Shown: piece by piece, positions 1 to 7,944 of the stretch
Layout: every line of letters begins with the position of its first letter
Numbering within the stretch: the first letter of the stretch is position 1
Source of the DNA: Brachybacterium avium
GTDB lineage: Bacteria > Actinomycetota > Actinomycetes > Actinomycetales > Dermabacteraceae
Reading direction: 5' to 3'
Assembly: GCF_002216795.1 (NCBI RefSeq)
Contig: NZ_CP022316.1
Span: forward strand, 62,001-126,000
DNA: 64,000 nucleotides
Made by a program: the position numbers and the translations under genes
Notes under the pieces: model-generated
What the model was told of the DNA's origin: nothing
The model's database searches: none
What the model saw: only the letters and a program-made list of their open reading frames with translations

Positions 1-156
1 GGCCCCGACGACGAGACCGTGGGGCTGGACGGCTACGGGCAGGAAGAGGACGCCGCAGCGGTCGCCGCCCACACCATGGCCGCCCCGTCCTCCTGCGATC
101 ACGACGCCACCGCGGGTGCCGTCCCGATCGAACTGACGAAAGGCCCCCGACGATGA
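1..156 (+). CDS. narJ: Nitrate reductase assembly chaperone NarJ, C-terminal end (partial)
   Basis: The first 51 codons in frame 1 are open and end at a TGA (154-156) overlapping the ATG of narI (153-155) as ATGA. Only the low-complexity tail is inside the window, so the identification rests mainly on position directly before and translationally coupled to narI, the usual narGHJI order. NarJ is the cytoplasmic chaperone that inserts the molybdenum cofactor into NarG. The chaperone core lies upstream of the window. Confidence 0.7.
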   Translation, partial: GPDDETVGLDGYGQEEDAAAVAAHTMAAPSSCDHDATAGAVPIELTKGPRR

Positions 157-925
157 GTGATGACACGACGCTGGACATCCTGCTCTGGACGGTTCTGCCC
201 TATTTTGTGCTGGCGATCTTCATCCTCGGCCACGTGTGGCGCTTCCGAACGGACCAGTACACGGTCACCAGCCGGTCCAGCCAGCTCTACGAATCCAAGC
301 TGCTCCGGTTCGGCTCGCCCCTGTTCCACTACGGCATCATCGCCGTCTTCTTCGGCCATCTGATGGGACTGCTGATCCCGCAGCGATGGACCGACGCGGT
401 CGGCATCACCGAGTCGATGTACCACTGGGGGCCTTCGGGATGGGGATCGTCGCCTCGGCGGTCACCGCCGGCGGCATCATGATCCTCGCCTGGCGACGCA
501 CCACCAACGACCGCGTCAAGACCGTGACCCCGGTCGGCGACAAGATCATGTTCGGCCTGCTGGGGCTCTCCATCCTGCTGGGGATCACAGCGACCCTGTT
601 CAACCTCGAGAATTCGTACAACTATCGGGAGGGACTGTCGATCTGGTTCCGGAACTTCTGGACCCTGAACCCGGATCCGTCCCTGATGGCGGCGGCGCCG
701 CTGTTCTTCCAGCTGCACGTGCTGATGGCGCTGGTGCTGTTCGCGATCTGGCCGTTCTCCCGCCTGGTCCACGCATTCACCATCCCGTTCGGCTACCTGA
801 ACCGCCCGTACATCCTGTACCGGTCCCGGGACGACTCCGAGCGGAAGCCGCGCCCGGGCTGGGAGAAGAGCGACATCCCCGCGGTGCCGGGGCCCGCGAC
901 CGCACGGCGACGAAAAAAGACCTGA
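153..925 (+). pseudogene. narI: Respiratory nitrate reductase gamma subunit NarI, single-base frameshift
   Basis: Membrane cytochrome b subunit that passes quinol electrons to NarHG. Residues 1-89 (from ATG 153) give the first membrane segments with histidines 59 and 69, matching the family's heme ligands. The frame then breaks in a run of five G at 427-431; a sixth G would give W-G-A-F-G-M and run on to the TGA at 923-925. The second half holds further membrane segments and the histidine pair in FQLH and RLVH, then a basic tail. Restored length is about 257 residues, normal for NarI. As written the first frame stops at 482. Either a true pseudogene or, more likely given three similar cases in this window, a missing base in a G run. 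Confidence 0.85.
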
Positions 926-966
926 GCCGCGCCATCGTCCGGAAACGATGACACGGCCCAGGCCGA

Positions 967-1043
967 TGGTCGGGCTGACAGGATTTGAACCTGCGACCCC
1001 CTGACCCCCAGTCAGGTGCGCTACCAAGCTGCGCCACAGCCCG
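967..1043 (-). tRNA. tRNA-Pro (anticodon GGG)
   Basis: On the minus strand a complete cloverleaf can be folded: acceptor CGGGCTG paired with CAGCCCG, a D arm containing GCTTGGTAGC, anticodon stem CCTGA/TCAGG with loop CTGGGGG (anticodon GGG), a T arm with GGTTCAAATCC, discriminator A and an encoded CCA. It lies between narI and the DUF881 gene. No integration remnant is seen at its 3' end. Confidence 0.93.
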
Positions 1044-1252
1044 CAATAATGCGGAGCCCTCCGTGACCGGAGGACCGAGGAATACAGTACCCCGACTTCG
1101 GCCCGAAGGGCGAATCGACAGGTGCGTGACCTGCGGCACCTATGACGGGGCCACCGAACTCCGGCCCGCCCGGCAGGGGCGCGGCAGACCCACGGGGCCT
1201 GGGCCCTGCGGGTCTGCCGGATCTGTGCAGGCCCCGCTCCTACACTGCTGTC

Positions 1253-2203
1253 ATGCAAGAGGCCGGGCATCAGACTCCCCACGGCGAGACCCCGTACTCG
1301 CCGACCTCGCTGCTGCGCGCCCTGACCGCGAATCCGTACAGCGTGGCCCCATTGCGCCCGCATCAGCACCCGGCCGCCGAGGCGGCACCGCCGGATAACC
1401 GGTACACCAGGGTCGTCACGCTGCTGCTGGCCCTGCTCCTCGGCTTCGCGGTCGCCGTCTCCGTGGTGGACCTGCGCCACGAGGCCGCCGCGGAGGACAG
1501 CCCCCGAACCCTGCTCGAGACGGAGGTCCGCGAGACCCGCACCGAGACGGAGCAGCTCGAGCAGCGCCGCGCGGAGCTCGAGGGGCAGATCACCGACGCG
1601 CAGGCCTCCGTGCTGGAGAAGGGGGATGCCGGTGCCGCAGAACGTCTGGAGGCGTTCGAGACCGCAGGCACCGGCGTGGCGCTGTCCGGCCCGGGCCTGG
1701 TGCTCGAGATCGAGGACTCCGTCCCGCTGCCCGCGAGCCCGGGTGTGAGCACCGGCACCGTCAACCGGGTCACCGATGGGGACCTGCAGATCGCCGTGAA
1801 CGGGCTGTGGGCGGCCGGCGCCGAGGCGATCGCCGTGAACGGGCAGCGGGTCGGTCCCACCACGGCGATCCGCACCGCCGGCTCTGCGGTGCTGGTCGAC
1901 TTCAGCCCCCTGTCGCCTCCGTACCGCATCACCGCTCTCGGTGATCCCCAGCAGCTGCGCACCGAGTTCGAGGAATCGGAGGCGGGGGAGTACCTCCAGC
2001 AGATCTCCACCCGCTATGGCGTCCGCAGGTCGTGGGAGGACGCGGAGGAGCTCACGGTCCCCGCGCGGTCCAGCGGCACCCTGCGGGAGGCCTCGATCCT
2101 GGAGGCGGGCGGGGACGCGGCTTCCGAGACGGTCCCTTCCCAGCAGCCGTCGACCACCCCAACGACTGCCGCGACGCGCGGCCCCGAGGAGGACTCCCCG
2201 TGA
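1253..2203 (+). CDS. DUF881 family protein, first copy
   Basis: A 316-residue protein. A variable N-terminal tail is followed by one membrane segment at about residues 49-69 (VVTLLLALLLGFAV), a coiled-coil stretch rich in Glu/Arg, and a C-terminal extracytoplasmic DUF881 domain (YlxW-like). I start at ATG 1253 because the TACACT hexamer and the poor coding look upstream make earlier starts less likely. The stop overlaps the next start as GTGA. DUF881-Sbp-DUF881 clusters are conserved near cell-division and central-metabolism regulators in actinobacteria; the molecular function is unknown. Confidence 0.85.
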   Translation: MQEAGHQTPHGETPYSPTSLLRALTANPYSVAPLRPHQHPAAEAAPPDNRYTRVVTLLLALLLGFAVAVSVVDLRHEAAAEDSPRTLLETEVRETRTETEQLEQRRAELEGQITDAQASVLEKGDAGAAERLEAFETAGTGVALSGPGLVLEIEDSVPLPASPGVSTGTVNRVTDGDLQIAVNGLWAAGAEAIAVNGQRVGPTTAIRTAGSAVLVDFSPLSPPYRITALGDPQQLRTEFEESEAGEYLQQISTRYGVRRSWEDAEELTVPARSSGTLREASILEAGGDAASETVPSQQPSTTPTTAATRGPEEDSP

Positions 2204-2532
2204 TCGCCATCATCGGACTGGTGCTGGGCATCGTGCTGGGCGTCGTCGTCCAGCCGGACGTGCCCGTCGTCCTGCAGCCCTACCTGCCCATCGCCGTGGT
2301 CGCCGCGCTGGACACCCTGGCCGGTGGCCTCAGAGCCAGCCTCGACGGTGCCTTCGACTCACACGTCTTCATCACCTCGTTCCTGTTCAACGTGCTGATC
2401 GCCGCGTTCCTCGTCTTCCTCGGTGATCAGCTCGGGGTCGGCTCGCAGCTCTCCACCGCGGTCATCGTGGTGCTGGGCATCCGCATCTTCTCCAATGCCG
2501 CCGCGATCCGGCGTCTTCTGTTCCGCTCATGA
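2200..2532 (+). CDS. sbp: Small basic protein family (Sbp, DUF1290) membrane protein
   Basis: A 110-residue, almost entirely hydrophobic protein with about three membrane segments, ending in basic residues (IRRLLFRS). The start is GTG 2200, overlapping the TGA of the upstream DUF881 gene; the stop overlaps the next ATG. Sequence features such as PYLPIAVVAALDTLAGGLRA and FLFNVLIAAFLVFLGDQLG are typical of DUF1290. It sits between two DUF881 genes, the standard arrangement. Function is unknown; co-translation with both neighbours suggests a membrane complex. Confidence 0.88.
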   Translation: MIAIIGLVLGIVLGVVVQPDVPVVLQPYLPIAVVAALDTLAGGLRASLDGAFDSHVFITSFLFNVLIAAFLVFLGDQLGVGSQLSTAVIVVLGIRIFSNAAAIRRLLFRS

Positions 2533-3281
2533 GCGACGGCACCCGCACGCCGACGACCACGCACCAGCAGAGGCTGGTGTGGCGGCGCCTGGGCGACACC
2601 CTGCGCCCGCAGGCGTCCCTCGCCCAGGTGATCGTGGGTCTGCTGTGCCTGCTGCTGGGCCTGTCGATCGCCGCTCAGGTGCGCGAGAGCGAGGATTCCC
2701 TCGAGGGCGCCAGCCAGCAGGAGCTGGTGCGGCTGCTGGACGAGTCCGGTCGGCACACCGCCGATCTCGAGGTCGAGAATGCGGAGCTCGAACGCACGCT
2801 GGAGACGCTGCGATCCGGCCAGGAGGACGACGTCGCGGCCCAGAACGCCGCCGAGGAGCGTCTGGCGGACCTCGAGATCCTCGCCGGGACCGTGCCGGCC
2901 CACGGCCGCGGCATCGTCATCTCGATCGCCGATCCCGCTCAGGGCGTGCGCGCCTCGACTCTGCTGGGCGTGGTCCAGGAGCTGCGCAACGCGGGGGCGG
3001 AGGTGATCCAGATCGGCGACGTGCGGGTGGTCGCCTCGACCTCCATCACCACGGGTGCCGACGGTCGGCTGCAGGTGGACGGGACCGCTGTCGATGCGCC
3101 CTATGTGGTGCGGGCGATCGGGGACCCCTCGGTGATGGAGCCCGCGCTGCAGATCCCCGGCGGGGCCGCCGACTCGGTCGCCGGCGACGGCGGGAGCCTC
3201 GCGGCGAACGCCGATGACGACGTGCGGATCGAGGCCACGGTGGAGCTCAGCACCCCGGAGCATTCTCGGGTGGTCAAATGA
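2529..3281 (+). CDS. DUF881 family protein, second copy
   Basis: A 250-residue paralogue of the gene at 1253. One N-terminal membrane segment (about residues 35-50, VIVGLLCLLLGLSIAA), a Glu/Leu-rich coiled coil (about 55-115), then the DUF881 domain with HGRGIVISIADP and the conserved ...VQELRNAGAEVIQIGDVRVV core. Its ATG overlaps the sbp stop. Both DUF881 proteins should expose their C-terminal domain outside the membrane. gcvH, often found next in related genomes, is absent; the FHA gene follows after 126 bp. Confidence 0.85.
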   Translation: MSDGTRTPTTTHQQRLVWRRLGDTLRPQASLAQVIVGLLCLLLGLSIAAQVRESEDSLEGASQQELVRLLDESGRHTADLEVENAELERTLETLRSGQEDDVAAQNAAEERLADLEILAGTVPAHGRGIVISIADPAQGVRASTLLGVVQELRNAGAEVIQIGDVRVVASTSITTGADGRLQVDGTAVDAPYVVRAIGDPSVMEPALQIPGGAADSVAGDGGSLAANADDDVRIEATVELSTPEHSRVVK

Positions 3282-3407
3282 TCGTCAATTCTTGTCCCCA
3301 CGTGGCTCGGAAGTCCCCGCCGACCGCCTCGGGCATGCGAAGATGACGGTGCCGAATCCTCTGCGCTCATCGCACAGGATCCGCAGCAGGCCAGGAAGGG
3401 GTGCGCG

Positions 3408-3851
3408 GTGTCAGGGAACACCGAGTGGAACGACGAGAATCTCGACCACACGTCGAAGTTGAGCGCGATCTCGCCCAACGATCCCGTGGACGATGCCGAG
3501 CCCGGTCTCTCGTCGCAGGATCGCCGGGCGATCGAGAACCTGCCCCCGCGCAGCGCGCTGCTCATAGTGCGGAAGGGCCCGAACCTCGGGGCGCGCTTCC
3601 TGCTCGACTCCGAGACCACCGTCGCGGGCCGTCACCCCAAGTGCGAGATCTTCCTCGACGATGTGACGGTCTCGCGCAAGCACGCGGCCTTCGTCCGTGA
3701 CGGGGAGGGATTCCTGGTGAGAGATCTGGGATCACTCAACGGCACCTATGTCGGCAAGGACCGCGTGGACGAAGCACGCCTGCAATCCGGTCAGGACGTG
3801 CAGATCGGGAAGTATCGGCTGACCTACTACGCGTTCAACGGGACGGTCTGA
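3408..3851 (+). CDS. garA: FHA-domain protein, GarA/OdhI-like
   Basis: A 147-residue cytoplasmic protein: a disordered acidic N-terminus (about residues 1-45) and one FHA domain (about 50-147) with GRHP, SRKHA and GSLNGTY, the phosphothreonine-binding residues. GarA/OdhI proteins bind and inhibit 2-oxoglutarate dehydrogenase and are switched off by phosphorylation of an N-terminal ETTS-type motif. Here the tail has only DHTS (residues 15-18), so the classical double-threonine motif is not evident. Start GTG 3408 has AGGAAGG upstream. Followed after 4 bp by the FtsR-like gene, as garA/odhI is in mycobacteria and corynebacteria. Confidence 0.8.
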   Translation: MSGNTEWNDENLDHTSKLSAISPNDPVDDAEPGLSSQDRRAIENLPPRSALLIVRKGPNLGARFLLDSETTVAGRHPKCEIFLDDVTVSRKHAAFVRDGEGFLVRDLGSLNGTYVGKDRVDEARLQSGQDVQIGKYRLTYYAFNGTV

Positions 3852-3855
3852 CTCG

Positions 3856-4548
3856 ATGCCGGCTTCTGCCTCGCGCAGGCTGAGCTCGTCCACAGCCTCT
3901 CGGCTCAGCATCGGCCAGGTGCTCGAGATCCTGCGCGACGAGTTCCCGGAGCTCGCGCATTCCAAGCTCCACTATCTCGAGTCCGAGGGTCTGATCGCGC
4001 CCGAGCGCACCGCAGCGGGGTACCGCAAGTACTGTCGCGAGGACGTGGACCGGCTCCGCTTCGTGCTGCGGGCCCAGCGTGATCGGTTCTGGCCGCTCAA
4101 GGTCATCAAGGAGCATCTGCTCGAGCACGGGGTCGACTCCGAGGTCACCTCCATCGCCTCCCGGCCCGGCCCCACCTCGACCCTGCAGGCGGTCCGGCTG
4201 GACCGGCGGGGCCTGGCCCGCGAGGCCGGCGTCGAGGAGGAGTTCCTCGTCGAGCTGGAGCAGTTCGGGATGCTGTCGGAAGGGCCGCTGTTCTACGGTG
4301 CCACCGAGCTCGAGATCGTCACCGCCGCCCGGGATCTGGCGGACGAGGGCCTGCACCCCCGGCACCTGGTGATGCTCCGCACGGCCGCTGAGCGGGAAGC
4401 GCACATGATCCGCTCCGTGGCGCGTCCCCGTTCCCGTTCCGGTGACTCCGCTGCACGCGGCGAGGCCGAGGATTTCGCACGTGACCTGGGGGAGTCGATG
4501 ATCGCCCTGCACGGGGCGGTGCTGAGGACCAAGCTCCGGGAGAGCTGA
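3856..4548 (+). CDS. ftsR: MerR-family regulator, FtsR-like
   Basis: A 230-residue protein with an N-terminal MerR winged helix (about residues 17-80: SIGQVLEILRDEFP, LHYLESEGLI, GYRKY) and a long C-terminal region without the cysteines of metal sensors. Position directly after the FHA gene matches FtsR (C. glutamicum) and Rv1828 of mycobacteria. FtsR of corynebacteria activates ftsZ; the same role here is inferred. Probably co-transcribed with the FHA gene. In mycobacteria a DUF151 nuclease gene separates the two MerR genes; here it is missing. Confidence 0.82.
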   Translation: MPASASRRLSSSTASRLSIGQVLEILRDEFPELAHSKLHYLESEGLIAPERTAAGYRKYCREDVDRLRFVLRAQRDRFWPLKVIKEHLLEHGVDSEVTSIASRPGPTSTLQAVRLDRRGLAREAGVEEEFLVELEQFGMLSEGPLFYGATELEIVTAARDLADEGLHPRHLVMLRTAAEREAHMIRSVARPRSRSGDSAARGEAEDFARDLGESMIALHGAVLRTKLRES

Positions 4549-4677
4549 GGCCCGCCGGGCCGTCACCTGTCCGTGACCTTCAGGCGGCGCGTTGCTGTCG
4601 GTCGGCGGACTCTTCGCGCTACCCTGGTCAGGTGCTCTCATCCTTCCCCCTCGGAGAGCCGGAACCCGGAGGTAGCT

Positions 4678-5262
4678 GTGAACGCCACGCCAGGCGATGA
4701 TCGCACTGAACAGTCCACCATCCCCGCAGAGCCTGCCCAGGGCGTGCTCTTCGACGATGTGGTGGACACCCCGGGTGAACTCGGTTACCGGGGCCCGGCC
4801 GCCTGCAAGGCCGCCGGGATCACGTACCGCCAGCTCGACTACTGGGCACGCACCGGCCTCGTCGAGCCCGGGGTGCGTGCCGCACACGGCTCCGGCAGCC
4901 AGCGCCTCTACGGCTTCCGCGACATCCTGGTGCTGAAGGTCGTCAAGCGACTGCTCGACACCGGTGTCTCCCTCCAGCAGATCCGTGTCGCCGTCAGCGC
5001 TCTGCGCGAGCGCGGCATCGACGACCTGGCCGGCATCACCCTGATGAGCGATGGTGCCTCGGTGTACGAGTGCACCTCCGCCGAGGATGTCTTCGACCTG
5101 GTCCAGGGCGGGCAGGGCGTGTTCGGCATCGCCGTGGGAAGGGTCTGGCGCGAGGTCGAGAACGATCTCTCCGTGCTGCCCGGCGTCAATCCGGCCGACG
5201 ATGCGGCTCTCGCGCTGCAGGACGAGCTGGCTGCTCGTCGTCGGTCCCGCCAGGCGGGCTGA
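4678..5262 (+). CDS. MerR-family regulator, second (Rv1830-like)
   Basis: A 194-residue MerR-type regulator with a helix-turn-helix at about residues 36-105 (YRQLDYWARTGLVEP, GSQRLYGFRDILVLKVVKRLLDTGVSLQQIR). I chose GTG 4678 because GGAGGT lies 5-9 bases upstream; an open frame reaches back to 4573 but lacks a ribosome site. No effector-binding cysteines are visible. It closes the DUF881-FHA-MerR block and is followed by a strong hairpin terminator. Target genes are unknown. Confidence 0.82.
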   Translation: MNATPGDDRTEQSTIPAEPAQGVLFDDVVDTPGELGYRGPAACKAAGITYRQLDYWARTGLVEPGVRAAHGSGSQRLYGFRDILVLKVVKRLLDTGVSLQQIRVAVSALRERGIDDLAGITLMSDGASVYECTSAEDVFDLVQGGQGVFGIAVGRVWREVENDLSVLPGVNPADDAALALQDELAARRRSRQAG

Positions 5263-5279
5263 CCACCCCACCCCACGTC

Positions 5280-5322
5280 ACACAGAACGGCGAGCCCTGG
5301 GAAGGGGCTCGCCGTTCTGTGT
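5280..5322. terminator. Perfect 18-bp hairpin, bidirectional terminator
   Basis: 5280-5297 is exactly complementary to 5305-5322 with a 7-base loop (TGGGAAG). It lies between the convergent merR gene (stop 5262) and the ParA-like gene (stop 5372), so it probably ends transcription from both sides. It lacks a long T tract, as is common in high-GC genomes. Confidence 0.85.
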
Positions 5323-5371
5323 CATGCGGGTCCGGGTGCAGGGCCGGGACGCGCCGCCGCGCGGCGGTGGT

Positions 5372-6163
5372 TCAGGAGTTCTGCCGGGAATCCATCACGG
5401 TGCGCAGCAGGGCGTCGAAGTCCTCGGTGAGCCGCTTCCCGGAGGCGCCTTCGTACTTGTGCAGCGGCACCGCACCGCCCTGCGCCTGCTGCAGGCCCAC
5501 CCGCTCCTCGATCACGGGCTCGAGCACCACGTCCCCGAACAGCTCCCGCAGCTCCGCCAGGCGGTACTGGTGCTCGACAGAGCGCGGCCGGTAACGGTTC
5601 ACTGCCAGGCCCAGCGGCTGCAGGCGCGGAGCGATGCCGTCCTCGTGCATCTCGGTGGCGAGCTTGAGCGCACGATCCGCCGCGGTCACGGCGAAGAAAC
5701 CCGGCTCGGCGACGACCAGTGCACGATCCGAGGCGGCCAGCGCCATCTGCGTGAGGCCGTTGAGCGAGGGCGGGCAATCGATGAGCACCAGGTCGTACTG
5801 GTGAGTGCGCTTGTCCAGTGCCTGGTGGAGGCGCCGGACGTCCTTCGCGCTCTGGGCGGGGGAGTCCATGATCGCGGAACGGCTCGATCCCGGGATGATG
5901 TCCAGGTGCGAGGCGGCATCGGCGGCCCACGGTGTCGGGATGATCGCCCGGTCGATGGTCTCGGTGCGCGGTGAACTGATCACCTCTGCGATGTCCAGGC
6001 TGCTGGCCGGCTCGCCGAGCAGGCCGAGGGTGGAGTCGCCCTGGGGATCGAAGTCGATCACGAGCGTGTTCACCCCCTGATGGAGGGCGGCAGAGGCCAG
6101 GCCGAGGGTCACGGACGTCTTGCCGACGCCGCCCTTGAGGGAACACACACTGACGATGAACAC
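5372..6163 (-). CDS. ParA/MinD-family ATPase, orphan
   Basis: A 263-residue deviant Walker A ATPase: KGGVGKTS near the N-terminus, DFDPQGDSTLGLL, and DLVLIDCPPSLNGLT as Walker B. Such ATPases position chromosomes, plasmids or protein clusters; no parB or parS-like partner is next to it, so its cargo is unknown. The likely start is GTG 6163, giving MFIVSVCSLKGG; a GTG at 6193 is in frame. TAGACT about 10 bases before GTG 6163 would fit a leaderless transcript. Divergent from the methyltransferase gene. Confidence 0.82.
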   Translation of the reverse strand: MFIVSVCSLKGGVGKTSVTLGLASAALHQGVNTLVIDFDPQGDSTLGLLGEPASSLDIAEVISSPRTETIDRAIIPTPWAADAASHLDIIPGSSRSAIMDSPAQSAKDVRRLHQALDKRTHQYDLVLIDCPPSLNGLTQMALAASDRALVVAEPGFFAVTAADRALKLATEMHEDGIAPRLQPLGLAVNRYRPRSVEHQYRLAELRELFGDVVLEPVIEERVGLQQAQGGAVPLHKYEGASGKRLTEDFDALLRTVMDSRQNS

Positions 6164-6258
6164 ATCCGCCAGTCTACCGACCCGAGCCTGCACACCGGCA
6201 CTGCGACGGGCGGTAGCCTGCGAGAATCGACCAGGAACAGGCAGACAGGGGAGAGCGG

Positions 6259-7278
6259 ATGTCGCAGATCACGCACGATCTCGTGCTCGAGGTGCTCGAC
6301 GGCTGCGGGCAGAGCGCCCTGCAGGAGGCGCGCGAGCTCGGTGCGGTCCGCCTCATCGGGCCCACTGAGCTGGCCCTGCGCACTGCGGACCTCGACGCGG
6401 TGCGCTCGCTGCGTCGCGTGGTCGCGGCCTCGACGAGCCTGACCGTCCCTGCCCGTCGGCCCCGGGAGCTGCTGGAGACCTCGGTCCAGCAGGAGCTCGC
6501 AGAGCTGCTGGGGGAGATCCGTCGCCAGCGCCCGCGACAGAAGTTCCACAGCCTGCGGCTGGAGGCCGCCGGCGCCGGCACTCCGGACATGCGCCGTCTC
6601 GCGAGCGCCCTCGCCGAGCTGGCGGGGCTGCCGGTGGACGGGGACGGCGATCTGGTGGTGCGGGTGCGCAAGGGAGCGACCCCGGTGACCTGGCAGGTGC
6701 TGCTGCGCACCACCCCGAGACCGCTGGCCACCCGGGCCTGGCGCACTGTGAACTATCCCGGTGCGGTCAACGCCACCATCGCCGCCACCGTGCTGGACCT
6801 GTTGCAGGTGGGCGCTGAGGACTCCGTGCTGGACATGACCTGCGGCTCCGGCACCTTCCTGGTGGAGCAGCTGCACGAGACGGTCCCCGCCCGCGCGGTG
6901 GGCGTGGACCTGGACCCCGCCGCGATCGAGGCGGCGCGGACTCATCAGCGCGCGGCCCGACGCAAGGGCCGCATCGACTGGGTCGAGGGGGATGTGCGCA
7001 CGGTCGATCTCGAGCCGGGATTCACCAGGTTCGTGACGAACCCGCCTTGGGGCACCCTGCACGGCGAGCACGAGACCAACGAAGCGCTGCTGGAGGAGCT
7101 GCTGGCCCGTGCCGCCGAGCTGGCCGCACCGCGTGCCCGCCTGGGCGTGCTCACCCATGAGATCACCCGCATGCAGAGGGTGCTGGAGACGGCACCTTCC
7201 GGCTGGCGACCGGTGCGCGAGCACCGCTTCTTCCAGAAGGGCCATCATCCGCGGCTCTTCCTACTCGAGCGCGGCTGA
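6259..7278 (+). CDS. SAM-dependent methyltransferase, UPF0020/THUMP-type RNA methylase-like
   Basis: A 339-residue protein. The N-terminal half (about 1-150) resembles the THUMP-like part of Trm11/RlmL-type enzymes and ends with a region preceding RTVNYPGAVNATIAA. The catalytic Rossmann fold has motif I DMTCGSGTF (about residue 191) and NPPWG (about residue 261), the signature of N2-guanine or N6-adenine methylation. A G-rich purine stretch (GGGGAGAGCGG) precedes the ATG. The substrate, tRNA or rRNA, cannot be told from sequence. Single gene, divergent from the ParA-like gene. Confidence 0.78.
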   Translation: MSQITHDLVLEVLDGCGQSALQEARELGAVRLIGPTELALRTADLDAVRSLRRVVAASTSLTVPARRPRELLETSVQQELAELLGEIRRQRPRQKFHSLRLEAAGAGTPDMRRLASALAELAGLPVDGDGDLVVRVRKGATPVTWQVLLRTTPRPLATRAWRTVNYPGAVNATIAATVLDLLQVGAEDSVLDMTCGSGTFLVEQLHETVPARAVGVDLDPAAIEAARTHQRAARRKGRIDWVEGDVRTVDLEPGFTRFVTNPPWGTLHGEHETNEALLEELLARAAELAAPRARLGVLTHEITRMQRVLETAPSGWRPVREHRFFQKGHHPRLFLLERG

Positions 7279-7307
7279 GCCTCACCGCTGCGCTCACCGC
7301 GGCGGGA

Positions 7308-7937
7308 TCACAGTCCCCGTCGGCCCTCGCGCAGCGCCTGCAGTGCGACCTGGTCGCCGTGGACCCTGACCCGGGCGACCTCGTCGCGGCCGCTGACCCA
7401 CAGCAGCAGCTCGAGCGGATCCCCGTGGACCCGCAGGCTCCCCACCGCGCGGCGGGAGCGGAGCTGTCGGCCGCCCAGCGGCGAGACCAGCGTGACCTCC
7501 GCCCGCACCCGCATCGCCAGCGGTGCCATCAGCCCGACGGCTCTCCAGGCATCAGCCGCAGCCTCGGCGGGGAGCTGGCGCGGCTCCCAGCCGAGCTGCG
7601 CGCGACGGAGGTCCTCATGATGGATCAGCAGTTCACCCTGTCCGCTCAGCGCATCGATGCGGCCGATGGGGGAGAGGCGGCCCGGACCCTGCCGGAACCG
7701 CTCCACCCGCTCCTGCCAGGAGCTCGCACGCAGCGCGTCCAGCGCCCGCTGGGCACGGGCGCCGAGCGCACCGGGCAGATGCGATCCCACTCGCAGGTGC
7801 GGTGCGCCCTCGCGCAGCAGCAGATGCTCGAGCAGCTCGGCGGCATCCCAGCCCGGCAGGATCGTCGGCGCCTCCGGGCCATGGGTGAGGAACGTGCGGG
7901 CGAAGGCCTCGCGCTCGTCATGTCGGCGCTCGTGCAT
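7308..7937 (-). CDS. TIGR03085-family protein (DinB/mycothiol-dependent maleylpyruvate isomerase-like)
   Basis: A 209-residue protein starting MHERRHDEREAFARTF, with the LPGWDAAELLEHLLLREG segment and a C-terminal part ending in a basic tail. The fold family contains mycothiol-dependent enzymes and metal-binding helical bundles; actual activity is not known. It follows the sugar-isomerase gene by 7 bp and is probably the last gene of the operon 10146-7308. Confidence 0.72.
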   Translation of the reverse strand: MHERRHDEREAFARTFLTHGPEAPTILPGWDAAELLEHLLLREGAPHLRVGSHLPGALGARAQRALDALRASSWQERVERFRQGPGRLSPIGRIDALSGQGELLIHHEDLRRAQLGWEPRQLPAEAAADAWRAVGLMAPLAMRVRAEVTLVSPLGGRQLRSRRAVGSLRVHGDPLELLLWVSGRDEVARVRVHGDQVALQALREGRRGL

Positions 7938-7944
7938 GATCGCC

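Noticed and set aside
5372-6163. A parAB chromosome-partition locus
   Set aside because: No parB gene and no parS-like inverted repeat was seen nearby, and chromosomal parAB would be expected near oriC.
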